Assembly: GCA_016207465.1 (NCBI GenBank) | Contig: JACQPP010000124.1 | Location: forward strand, 1 to 14,002 | Direction: 5' to 3' | Length of the DNA stretch: 14,002 nucleotides | DNA from: Methanobacteriota archaeon | GTDB lineage: Archaea; Halobacteriota; Syntropharchaeia; JACQPP01 | Made by a program: the position numbers and the translations under genes | Shown: one piece after another, positions 7,151 to 12,618 of the stretch | Position numbering within the stretch: the stretch's first letter is position 1 | Layout of the letters: every line of letters starts with the position of its first letter | Notes under the pieces: model-generated | Seen by the model: the letters and a program-made list of their open reading frames with translations, nothing else | Told to the model about the DNA's origin: nothing | Database searches by the model: none

Positions 7151-7900
7151 ATGCGCATCCCCAAAGGCCACCCCCGCTACCATTCCCTCCAGGTCCGCCA
7201 CCGCCTCCTCCAGGGCCTCCGCGACGGCCTGGTCACCGAGGCGGGCCTCATCGCCCAGGGCCGCGGGGAGGCATTCGACTACCTCCTCGGCGAACGGAGC
7301 CCCTCGGAGGCCCGCCGCGCCGCGCGGGCCGCCGCGGCCCTCCTGCTCCAGGCCCGGCGCCCGGTCATCTCCGTCAACGGCAACAGCGCCGCCCTCGCCC
7401 CCCGCGACCTCGCTCGCATCTCCCGCCTCCTCGGGGCCCCCCTGGAGGTCAACCTCTTCTACACCTCCGCCACGCGCGAGAGGCGCATCGCCGCCCACCT
7501 CCGCGCCCACGGGGCCCCAACCGTTCTCCTCGGGGGAGGGGCCCGGGTCCCTGGCCCCGCCGCGCTCGGGCCTCGCGCCCGCGTCCACCCCCGGGGAATC
7601 GCTGTGGCAGATGTCGTTCTCGTGCCCCTGGAGGATGGGGACCGAACCGGGGCCCTCATCCGGGCGGGGAAGAAAGTGGTTGCGGTGGACCTCAACCCCC
7701 TCTCCCGCACCGCCCGCACAGCCACGGTGACCATCGTGGACAACCTGGTGCGGGCCGCCCCACTCCTGGCGGAGACCCTCCGGGGGATGAAGGGGTGGCC
7801 GGAGGAGAGGCTGGAGCGGGCGGCCCGCTTCGACAACCGGGGGAACCTGGACCGGGTGGTGGAGCGGATGGTGCGGCGGTGGACGGGAATCCGCAGATAA
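7151..7900 (+). CDS. 4-phosphopantoate--beta-alanine ligase (archaeal phosphopantothenate synthetase, DUF137 family)
   Basis: This 249-residue protein joins 4-phosphopantoate to beta-alanine with ATP. It is the archaeal replacement for bacterial pantothenate synthetase in CoA synthesis and acts in the cytosol. Family signatures run through the chain: KGHPRYHSL at the N-terminus, GLIAQGRGEAFDYLLGE (about 32-48), PVISVNGNSAAL (about 71-82), VADVVLVPLEDGDRTGAL (about 151-168) and DLNPLSRTARTATVTIVDN (about 178-197). Length is normal. The match covers the whole protein, so the call is firm. The last residues, Gly-Ile-Arg-Arg and the stop, are encoded by the left arm of a CGCAGAT palindrome that begins at 7888, so the repeat has altered or defined the C-terminus. 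The preceding palindrome (7068-7140) carries the only TATA-like stretch upstream. Confidence 0.93.
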   Translation: MRIPKGHPRYHSLQVRHRLLQGLRDGLVTEAGLIAQGRGEAFDYLLGERSPSEARRAARAAAALLLQARRPVISVNGNSAALAPRDLARISRLLGAPLEVNLFYTSATRERRIAAHLRAHGAPTVLLGGGARVPGPAALGPRARVHPRGIAVADVVLVPLEDGDRTGALIRAGKKVVAVDLNPLSRTARTATVTIVDNLVRAAPLLAETLRGMKGWPEERLERAARFDNRGNLDRVVERMVRRWTGIRR

Positions 7901-7953
7901 CGCAGATGACACAGATTCAATTTTATCTGCGGAAATCTGCGTAATCTGCGGAT
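7888..7953. repeat. CGCAGAT-type imperfect palindrome, copy 2
   Basis: The left arm (7888-7917, starting AATCCGCAGATAACGCAGAT) pairs with the right arm (7925-7953, ending AATCTGCGGAT) across a 7-nt A/T-rich loop. It overlaps the last four codons and the TAA of the ligase gene. It lies 9 nt from the stop of the convergent ribbon-helix-helix gene. Being palindromic between convergent genes, its RNA hairpin could work as a bidirectional terminator (inference). Confidence 0.85.
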
Positions 7954-7961
7954 AAACTGCC

Positions 7962-8510
7962 TTACTTTTTTACCTTCACCCGGAGTTTCCCGAAGTCTTC
8001 CTTGATTTCCACGGGGAACCCCATGGCCTCGGCGAAGTCCTCCACCACGGTCTTCACGAACCGCTTGGTGGCGTCGTTCGCCAGGAGCAATGTGTAGTCG
8101 CTGTCGCTGTTGCGGATGAGCTTGTAGAAGTTGCAGTCGGCGAGGCGCTCCAGGAGGTCCCGGGGCCCCCGCATCTTCCCCGAGAGCTGCTCGGCGTGGC
8201 TCCGGGCCACCGCCTTGTTCCCGTCCCAGAACTGCTGGCGCTCCGGGCTCGCCTCCAGCACCTTGAGGAAGAGGAGCCAGTGGTCCACGTCGAGGATGAC
8301 GTGCTCCCCGCTGGGGAGCATCTCCAGGTAGGTGGAGAGCCGCCGGTCCCCCGAGAACTCCACCAGGTCCTTGTGCTCGTGGTAGAACTTCAGGGCCCGC
8401 CGGATAATCTCGCTTTGGCTCGCGCTGGTCTCGCTCTTCAGCTTCTGGAAGAGGTCCCCGGTCTCGTCGTCCAGGGCAATGGTGACCCGCAGGGGGTTCT
8501 TCTCCGCCAT
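7962..8510 (-). CDS. Ribbon-helix-helix (CopG/Arc-type) DNA-binding protein with an additional C-terminal domain
   Basis: This is a 182-residue protein if ATG 8510 is used. Residues 6-48 form a ribbon-helix-helix domain: beta-strand LRVTIALDD, helix ETGDLFQKLKSE, turn TSASQS, helix EIIRRALKFYHEHKD. Such domains dimerise and place the paired strand in the major groove. The remaining approximately 130 residues, including EHVILDVDHWLLFLKVLEAS and LADCNFYKLIRNSDSD, form a mixed alpha/beta domain I cannot name. It may bind a ligand or partner. There is no NikR-type His/Cys metal cluster. A GTG at 8522 in the same frame is an alternative start, since the TATA-like TTTAAG lies about 24 nt from it, giving a leaderless reading. 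Its targets are unknown. It is followed by the palindrome at 7888-7953 and is convergent with the ligase gene. Confidence 0.8.
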   Translation of the reverse strand: MAEKNPLRVTIALDDETGDLFQKLKSETSASQSEIIRRALKFYHEHKDLVEFSGDRRLSTYLEMLPSGEHVILDVDHWLLFLKVLEASPERQQFWDGNKAVARSHAEQLSGKMRGPRDLLERLADCNFYKLIRNSDSDYTLLLANDATKRFVKTVVEDFAEAMGFPVEIKEDFGKLRVKVKK

Positions 8511-8540
8511 GGGAGGTATCACTCCCTGGGGGCCAGGGGT

Positions 8541-8554
8541 TCTTAAATGTTATG
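8541..8554 (-). promoter_or_regulatory. Candidate TATA box of the ribbon-helix-helix gene
   Basis: On the minus strand this reads CATAACATTTAAGA, an A/T-rich island in GC-rich DNA. Its centre is about 24 nt from GTG 8522 and 36 nt from ATG 8510. The transcript would be leaderless with the GTG or carry about a 12-nt leader with the ATG. Confidence 0.5.
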
Positions 8555-8588
8555 AAGAGGCGGCAGAGGGCGGTTTTTTGCGCGGGTT

Positions 8589-8867
8589 CTATTCCCGGGC
8601 CTGCCGCTCGATTCTGCGCTGCTCCTGCTCCAGCAGGCCAACGAACCGGTCCAGCTGGCGGCCCAGATTCCGGTGGATGCGGGCCATGCGTGGATTGACG
8701 ATGCGATGCTCTTCGAAAGAGTGGCGCCACTGCTCCTGCAGAATCTCCAGTTTCGCCTGGGTGTTCTGAATCTGCTCGAAAATCAGCCCCAGACGGGTGG
8801 CCGCCTCCTCGGGCACTCGGACCACGCCATTTCCGTTTCGGCCCCGGGGTCTGCGTGAAACCGTCAT
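8589..8867 (-). CDS. Small coiled-coil protein of unknown function
   Basis: This 92-residue protein has a basic, Gly-Asn-containing N-terminus (SRRPRGRNGNG, 4-14). It is then almost wholly helical from about 19 to 92, with heptad-like hydrophobic spacing (LGLIFEQIQNTQAKLEILQ, then LGRQLDRFVGLLEQEQRRI). It is rich in Gln, Glu and Arg and has no signal peptide, membrane segment or catalytic motif. A role as a DNA- or RNA-associated oligomer is possible from the basic tail, but I do not recognise the family. ATG 8867 is about 30 nt downstream of a good TATA box, fitting leaderless transcription. The open frame runs further upstream, but that part is antisense to the response-regulator gene's 3' region and lies across the promoter. 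Confidence 0.7.
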   Translation of the reverse strand: MTVSRRPRGRNGNGVVRVPEEAATRLGLIFEQIQNTQAKLEILQEQWRHSFEEHRIVNPRMARIHRNLGRQLDRFVGLLEQEQRRIERQARE

Positions 8868-8890
8868 CAAAGAGAACGAGGCTACCCCGG

Positions 8891-8915
8891 AACTTATAGT
8901 TTCCGTTATCGGAAA
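8891..8915 (-). promoter_or_regulatory. TATA box with adjacent palindromic operator candidate
   Basis: On the minus strand, TTTCCGATAACGGAAA (8900-8915, a 6-4-6 inverted repeat) is immediately followed by ACTATAAGTT (about 8891-8900). The TATA core is about 29 nt before ATG 8867. A palindrome touching the TATA/BRE position is a typical site for a repressor or activator that controls access of TBP/TFB. The binder is unknown. Confidence 0.6.
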
Positions 8916-8935
8916 GTAGGTGATGTCCCCCCCGC

Positions 8936-10357
8936 CTACTTGAGCACCACCCGGTTCCCCATCCCCTCGCGCTTCCGCTCCAGGAGGCCCCGGGACTCCA
9001 TGCGGGAGAGGACCCGGGTCACCTTGGCCTTGGACATCCCGAGGTTGGCGACGAGGTCCGACTGGAGGACCGAGCCCCCGGAGGCCACCGCGCGCTCGAA
9101 GAGGGCCTTCTCGTCCCCGCCGAGGTTCCCCTGGGTCCGCCTCCACCCCTCGGCCCTTCCGCTGGGGCCGGAGAGGTCGAGGACCCGGAGGCCTGAGGTG
9201 AAGCGGCTCCACTCGGTGTCGGCGAATGCACCGCGCTCCACCGGCACGAGGGCCGCACACCGGTGGGCCTCCACGACCTCCCGGAGGGCCTGCACCACCC
9301 GGAGGGCCCCGTCGAAGCCATGTTCGGCGCGGAGGGACTCCCAGCACTCCAGGAGGACCACGCGGGGGCAGCGGGAGAGTTCGGGGAGCGCCTGCTGGAG
9401 GGTCCCCCGCGGGTCCCTCTGGAGCCCCGCGCCGGCCGTGGACTGGGAGATGTCCACGCTCCACCTCGGCCCCCCGTTGGAAGCGGAGCCCCACACCAGG
9501 GAGACCACCGGGGGCCCCACTCGCCCCATCTGCTCCAGGAGACCATCCACGGCCTGCCGCCCCCCGCCGACGACGGCATAGGCGGCGCCGGGGGCCATCC
9601 CGTGGGGGAGGCGGAGCCAGAGGCTCCGCTGGAGCCCCCGCTCCACCAGCCCCAGCAGGACATCGGGCTTGAAGGGCTTCTCCAGGTATTCGTCCACCCC
9701 CCGCTTGGCGGTGTCCACCGCGCGCTCCACCGAGCCGAGGCCGGTGAAGAGAATCGTGAAGGGATGGGGCTGGATGCGCACCCGGGCCCGTTCCAGGAAC
9801 TGCAATCCATCCATCTTTGGCATCTTCCAGTCGGAGAGGATGACCGGGAAGGCCCGCGCCTCGCAGAGGCGCAGCCCCTCCTCCGGGTCCCGGGCCCACG
9901 CCACGTCGAACCCCGACCCCTCCAGGAGGTCCCGCACCGCCTGCCCCACATCGGGGTCGTCCTCCACCACCAGAATGCTATACCGCGCCTCTGCGGGGCC
10001 CCGGGGGGAACAGTGTCCCCTCACCGCCTCCACGAGCCTTCCCGACTCCACCGGCTTCGTGAGCAGGTCAACCGCCCCCAGCCCGATGCACCGCCGGGCC
10101 TCCTCCGGGGTCGCGGCTCCGGTCAGCACAATGGGCGCCACGCCGAGTCCCCGCGCCACCGGGACCAGGTCGGTCCCCCTGCCGTCGGGCAGACCCAGGT
10201 CAATGAGCGCCAAATCGAAGAGCCCCCCGGAGAGGCGCTCCATCCCCTCCCTCACCGAGCCCACCGCCACCGGGCTGAGCCCCGCCTCCCGCAGCCACCC
10301 CGAGAGCATCTCCCGCACCCCGGGTTCGTCCTCCACCAGCAGGATGCGGGGCCTCAT
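8936..10357 (-). CDS. Response regulator: two receiver domains, DUF835-like domain, C-terminal winged helix
   Basis: This 473-residue cytosolic signal-output protein has two receiver domains. REC1 (about 3-115) has acidic pocket E9/D10, phospho-acceptor D53 in LIDLGLPDG, T79 and K101. REC2 (about 126-245) has D133/D134, D176 in LSDWKMPKMDG, T205 and K227. Both look competent. Residues about 260-395 resemble the archaeal DUF835 domain, with YAVVGGG at the start and the VVLLECWESL core, typical of euryarchaeal signalling proteins. Residues about 415-473 form a MarR-like winged helix: LFERAVASGGSVLQSDLVA, SKAKVTRVLSRMESRGLLER, wing GMGNRVVLK. The protein should thus bind DNA or RNA polymerase factors directly. 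I chose ATG 10357 because GGAGGGG lies 5 nt upstream and REC1 starts at once; a 5' extension to 10411 is possible. It lies 106 nt downstream of the histidine kinase in the same direction, so the two form a probable cognate pair. Confidence 0.88.
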   Translation of the reverse strand: MRPRILLVEDEPGVREMLSGWLREAGLSPVAVGSVREGMERLSGGLFDLALIDLGLPDGRGTDLVPVARGLGVAPIVLTGAATPEEARRCIGLGAVDLLTKPVESGRLVEAVRGHCSPRGPAEARYSILVVEDDPDVGQAVRDLLEGSGFDVAWARDPEEGLRLCEARAFPVILSDWKMPKMDGLQFLERARVRIQPHPFTILFTGLGSVERAVDTAKRGVDEYLEKPFKPDVLLGLVERGLQRSLWLRLPHGMAPGAAYAVVGGGRQAVDGLLEQMGRVGPPVVSLVWGSASNGGPRWSVDISQSTAGAGLQRDPRGTLQQALPELSRCPRVVLLECWESLRAEHGFDGALRVVQALREVVEAHRCAALVPVERGAFADTEWSRFTSGLRVLDLSGPSGRAEGWRRTQGNLGGDEKALFERAVASGGSVLQSDLVANLGMSKAKVTRVLSRMESRGLLERKREGMGNRVVLK

Positions 10358-10452
10358 GGCCCCCTCCAACCCGGGGAGGGAGGGGGAAGAGATGGACATG
10401 GACACAGGCATCTGCCGCCGGGCCCCCGGATGGAGCCGCCGCTGAAACCCAC

Positions 10453-10466
10453 TGAAACCGGTTTCA
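10453..10466. promoter_or_regulatory. 14-bp perfect palindrome TGAAACCGGTTTCA
   Basis: This perfect inverted repeat lies between the histidine kinase and the two-receiver regulator. The first three bases (minus strand) are the TGA stop codon of the kinase. Related palindromes lie upstream of, or at the end of, other genes to the right (11815, 12261, 12520, 12556, 13672, 13862). It is a candidate operator for the regulator's own winged helix or another dimeric HTH protein (inference). Confidence 0.6.
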
Positions 10467-11591
10467 TGGGGGTCCCCCCGGCCCCGGCGGGGATGCGGGC
10501 AGGACGATAGTGAACGTGGCTCCCCTCCCCGGCTCGCTCTCCACCTCGATGCGCCCCCCGTGCTGGGAGACCACCTGCTGGCAGATGGCGAGCCCCAGCC
10601 CGGTCCCCGTCCCCCGCTTGGTGGTGAAGAAGGGCTCGAAGAGCCGCGGGCGGTTCTCCGGCAGGATTCCCACCCCGGTGTCGGCCACCGAGACCCGCAC
10701 CTCCCCGTTGCGGGGGGCCGCCGACACCGTGAGGGTCCCCCCCTGGGGCATGGCCTGCCGTGCGTTCAGGAACAGGTTCGAGAAGACCCGCTGGAGGTGC
10801 TCCCCGCTCCCCTGGACCGTGGGCAGGGCAGGGGGAACTCCCCACTCCAACCGCACCCTGTGCTTCTCCAGGTCCTCCGCCAGCATCCTCCGGGTATCCT
10901 CCAGCACCCCCTCCACCCGGACCGGGGACATCTCCATCCGGCTCGCCCGCGCCAGGTCCAGGAGCCCCTGGGCCAGGTCCCGCACCCGCAGGGTGGCCGC
11001 CTCCACCTTCCCCACCGTCTCCGCCATCCGGGGGTCCCCATGCGCCCCCGCCTTGAGGCGCTCCAGGTACCCCATCATCACCGTGAGCGGGTTGTTGATT
11101 TCATGGGCCAGCCGGGAGGCCATCTGTCCGATGGCGGCCATCCTCTCCGAGGCCACCAGCCGCTCCTGGGCGGACCGGAGGTCGGCGTGGGCCCTCTCCA
11201 GGGTCTCCAGGCTTCTCTCGGCCTCGGAGCGGGCCGCCTGCTCGCGGGCGAGGACCTCGGAGCGGCGCTTCAGGACGCCTACCATCAGCGCCATGGCAGG
11301 GGTCGCGAGGGCCCAGGTCAATACCCGGCGGTAGTCGTCGGGACTATAGGTGAAGAGCTGGCCGGACTGGCCGTGGAGGGAGAAGAAGTAGGCGAAATAG
11401 GCCCACCCGGCCCCGGCGGTGAACAGCCCGGGCCACAGCCCGCTGGCGAATGCAGAGAAGACGACCGCCAGGAGGATGACCGCGGGGGCGTTGGGGATGC
11501 GGAAGGGGGTCCACGCCAGCGCCTCGACGGCGCCGATGGCGGCCAGGGCCGCGAGGGGGCCGAGGACTATGCGGAACACATTGTTCTTCAC
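10464..11591 (-). CDS. Membrane sensor histidine kinase (HisKA-HATPase)
   Basis: This 375-residue protein has four hydrophobic segments at about 8-26, 36-54, 55-72 and 91-107. Short loops resemble the DUF4118/KdpD-type membrane sensor, and no large extracytoplasmic domain is present. A coiled coil (about 110-150) leads to HisKA, with phospho-acceptor His163 in SRLAHEINNPL. The HATPase domain has the N box NLFLNARQAM, G1 box DTGVGI, F box FEPFFTTK and G2 box GTGTGLGLAI. It should autophosphorylate and pass phosphate to the downstream two-receiver regulator, the divergent single receiver, or both. The signal is unknown but is probably sensed in the membrane. The start is GTG at 11591, because an in-frame stop lies six codons upstream. 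The stop TGA lies inside the palindrome at 10453-10466. Confidence 0.9.
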   Translation of the reverse strand: MKNNVFRIVLGPLAALAAIGAVEALAWTPFRIPNAPAVILLAVVFSAFASGLWPGLFTAGAGWAYFAYFFSLHGQSGQLFTYSPDDYRRVLTWALATPAMALMVGVLKRRSEVLAREQAARSEAERSLETLERAHADLRSAQERLVASERMAAIGQMASRLAHEINNPLTVMMGYLERLKAGAHGDPRMAETVGKVEAATLRVRDLAQGLLDLARASRMEMSPVRVEGVLEDTRRMLAEDLEKHRVRLEWGVPPALPTVQGSGEHLQRVFSNLFLNARQAMPQGGTLTVSAAPRNGEVRVSVADTGVGILPENRPRLFEPFFTTKRGTGTGLGLAICQQVVSQHGGRIEVESEPGRGATFTIVLPASPPGPGGPP

Positions 11592-11735
11592 AGCCTGCGC
11601 TTGCTCTCACCGTCAGCGGGCCTGGAGGAGGCCGGGTTCTCCCACCGGCGACTCCGCCCCGCCGGGGATGGCGGTTCACCTCGACTCCTATCCTATCCGC
11701 CTGCGTCACTTCAACCCTCGGGACGTATCAGAAAC

Positions 11736-11748
11736 TGATTTATAGAAC
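11736..11748. promoter_or_regulatory. Candidate bidirectional TATA box of the kinase and receiver genes
   Basis: TGATTTATAGAAC is the strongest A/T-rich, TATA-like block between the divergent kinase and receiver genes. It can be read as TTTATAG on the plus strand and CTATAAAT on the minus strand. It overlaps the small inverted repeat ATCAGAAACTGAT. Implied leaders of about 125 nt are long for an archaeon, so closer GC-rich promoters cannot be excluded. Confidence 0.45.
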
Positions 11749-11814
11749 CCTAACTTATCCGCGTTGCACCCGGTTCCGCATCAGCGACCCGGGTTGAATC
11801 GCGTCAACCGGGGG

Positions 11815-11828
11815 TGAAACCAGTTTCA
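11815..11828. promoter_or_regulatory. Palindrome TGAAACCAGTTTCA upstream of the receiver gene
   Basis: It differs by one base from the palindrome at 10453-10466. Both sit roughly 70-110 nt upstream of a response-regulator start codon (11895 and 10357). The shared position suggests a common regulator or autoregulation. Confidence 0.6.
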
Positions 11829-11837
11829 CCCTGTTTT

Positions 11838-11857
11838 GGGGGCAGACATAAGCCCCC
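11838..11857 (+). promoter_or_regulatory. GC hairpin in the leader of the receiver gene
   Basis: GGGGGC and GCCCCC are separated by the 8-nt loop AGACATAA, giving a six-pair all-GC stem in the probable 5' leader, 38 nt before the ATG. It is not followed by a T-run, so it does not look like an intrinsic terminator. It could be structural noise from G and C runs. Confidence 0.35.
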
Positions 11858-11894
11858 CCCCACAAGTGGTTTTCCAGGAATCCGTTTCCGACCC

Positions 11895-12263
11895 ATGCCC
11901 CACCCTGCCTCTCACACCCCTCTCCGACTCCTGGTTGTGGACGACGACCCGGACATCGTGGAACTCCTGCGGGAGACCCTGGAGGAGGCCGGGTTCCACG
12001 TCTCCACCGCCGCCTCCGGGGAGGCGGCCATCCAGCAGGTCTCCGGGGAGCCCCAAGACGTGGTCCTCATGGATGTCGTGATGCCGGGCATCTCCGGGGT
12101 CGAGGCCATGGAGGCCATCCACCGGATTCGCCCGGGGCTCCCCGTCGCGCTCATGTCCGGGGCGGCCCCCGCGGGCCCCTGGCCCCCGCCGGGGGCGAAG
12201 GCATTCTTCCCGAAGCCCCTGGATGTGGGCAGTCTGGCCTCGCGCCTCCGCGGACTGCTCTGA
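11895..12263 (+). CDS. Single-domain response regulator (CheY-like receiver)
   Basis: This 122-residue protein is one receiver domain only. It has the acidic pocket D16-D18 in LLVVDDDPD, phospho-acceptor D60 in VVLMDVVMPG, the conserved Ser88 in ALMSGAA and Lys107 in FFPKPLDV. With no output domain it probably works by protein-protein contact, as a phosphate sink, or as a relay for the divergent histidine kinase. The loop after Ser88 is rich in Pro and Ala (AAPAGPWPPPGAKAFF), which is somewhat unusual for the alpha4 region. I chose ATG 11895. The frame is open back to a GTG at 11814, but that start falls inside the palindrome and the extension has no domain. The stop TGA is the first three bases of the repeated 62-bp unit at 12261. 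Confidence 0.88.
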   Translation: MPHPASHTPLRLLVVDDDPDIVELLRETLEEAGFHVSTAASGEAAIQQVSGEPQDVVLMDVVMPGISGVEAMEAIHRIRPGLPVALMSGAAPAGPWPPPGAKAFFPKPLDVGSLASRLRGLL

Positions 12264-12322
12264 AACGGGTTGCGTCCCCTCTCCCCCGAACCTGCATCCC
12301 CTGTTTCGCCCGAGGGCTCCCC
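12261..12322 (+). repeat. Repeated intergenic unit, copy A
   Basis: The unit layout is a 14-nt palindrome-like head, 19 variable nt, then a conserved 29-30-nt tail that ends at a start codon. Copy A has head TGAAACGGGTTGCG and tail GCATCCCCTGTTTCGCCCG followed by AGGGCTCCCC. It begins on the stop codon of the receiver gene and ends at an ATG (12323) that opens only a 24-codon frame. Confidence 0.75.
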
Positions 12323-12397
12323 ATGGCCCCGGAATGGTGTGGGTATCGGAGTCCATTCCCCCGTGCGGGCCGGTATGGGGGGTGGGAGGGTCAGTGA
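12323..12397 (+). pseudogene. Possible remnant of a gene start after unit copy A (24 codons)
   Basis: An ATG sits exactly where unit copy A should deliver a start codon, and the first 12 nt are about 10/12 identical to the start of the protease at 12619. The frame closes after 24 codons with no signal peptide. It could be a decayed gene start, a tiny real peptide, or chance. Confidence is low. Confidence 0.2.
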
Positions 12398-12428
12398 GCC
12401 CGGGGCCGACCCCCCCGCGATTGCTTAC

Positions 12429-12500
12429 GTTATCCGCAGATACCGCAGATGACACAGATGGCAAAAACCATCTGTGAAATCTGCGTCATCTGCGGATAAC
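12429..12500. repeat. CGCAGAT-type imperfect palindrome, copy 3
   Basis: The arms are 33 nt (12429-12461 and 12468-12500), starting GTTATCCGCAGAT and ending ATCTGCGGATAAC. They pair with about four mismatches around the 6-nt loop CAAAAA. This is the best-matched of the three complete copies. It lies just upstream of the A/T-rich box at 12508-12519. Confidence 0.88.
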
Positions 12501-12507
12501 TGTGGCT

Positions 12508-12519
12508 AAAAAAGTTTAT
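12508..12519 (+). promoter_or_regulatory. Candidate TATA box upstream of the M6-like protease
   Basis: AAAAAAGTTTAT is the only A/T-rich block before the protease gene. It is about 105 nt from ATG 12619, giving a leader of roughly 75-80 nt that would include unit copy B. It directly abuts the palindrome TGCAACCGGTTGCA (12520-12533), so a protein bound there would sit between the TATA box and the transcription start. Confidence 0.5.
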
Positions 12520-12533
12520 TGCAACCGGTTGCA
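12520..12533. promoter_or_regulatory. 14-bp perfect palindrome TGCAACCGGTTGCA
   Basis: This member of the same family as TGAAACCGGTTTCA differs symmetrically at two positions and is itself perfectly symmetric. It lies next to the TATA-like block and 23 nt before the head of unit copy B, so two heads stand in tandem before the protease gene. It is a candidate operator. Confidence 0.6.
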
Positions 12534-12555
12534 TCCGCAGGCGGACCTGTTTCTG

Positions 12556-12618
12556 TAAAACCGGTTGCGGGCGGGCTCATCCAAATCGGATTCCCCTGTT
12601 TCCGCGGAGGGCTCTCCC
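12556..12618 (+). repeat. Repeated intergenic unit, copy B (leader of the M6-like protease)
   Basis: Head TAAAACCGGTTGCG, 19 nt spacer, then tail beginning GATTCCCCTGTTTCCGCGG and continuing AGGGCTCTCCC, ending directly at ATG 12619. The tail contains GGAGG 8 nt before the ATG, a good Shine-Dalgarno. It can fold GGAG-GGCT-CTCC (12606-12617), which would hide that site. Confidence 0.78.

Larger units (their letters stand above)
11592..11894. other. Divergent regulatory intergenic region between kinase and receiver genes
   Basis: This 303-nt gene-free stretch is packed with short symmetric elements. ATCAGAAACTGAT (11727-11739) is next to a TATA-like TTTATAG (11739-11745). An inverted repeat of about 10-bp arms with a 6-nt spacer (11788-11813) has cores GGTTGA and TCAACC. 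The palindrome TGAAACCAGTTTCA is at 11815-11828, and a GC hairpin GGGGGC-N8-GCCCCC is at 11838-11857. The TATA region lies about 145-150 nt from both the kinase start (11591) and the receiver start (11895), implying leaders of about 125 nt each way. No coding sequence is supported here. Confidence 0.6.
12264..12618. other. Gene-poor region between the receiver and the M6-like protease
   Basis: This 355-nt stretch has no convincing gene. In order it holds the rest of unit copy A, a 24-codon frame starting at ATG 12323 (MAPEWCGYRSPFPRAG, no family), CGCAGAT-type palindrome copy 3, an A/T-rich box, a perfect TGCAACCGGTTGCA palindrome, and unit copy B ending at the protease ATG. The first codons after ATG 12323 (MAPE) resemble those of the protease (MARE) at nucleotide level. 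The region may hold a decayed copy of a gene 5' end. Confidence 0.6.

Noticed and set aside
7068..7953. CRISPR-like array
   Set aside because: The CGCAGAT repeats are isolated palindromes at gene boundaries, not regularly spaced direct repeats with unique spacers, and no cas gene is present.
10560..11738. Plus-strand frame opposite the histidine kinase
   Set aside because: Antisense to a kinase with intact H, N, G1, F and G2 boxes, and of biased composition.
11814..11894. GTG-started N-terminal extension of the receiver protein
   Set aside because: The GTG lies inside the palindrome and the added residues (MKPVSPCFGGRHKPPP...) are not part of a receiver fold; ATG 11895 leads directly into the domain.
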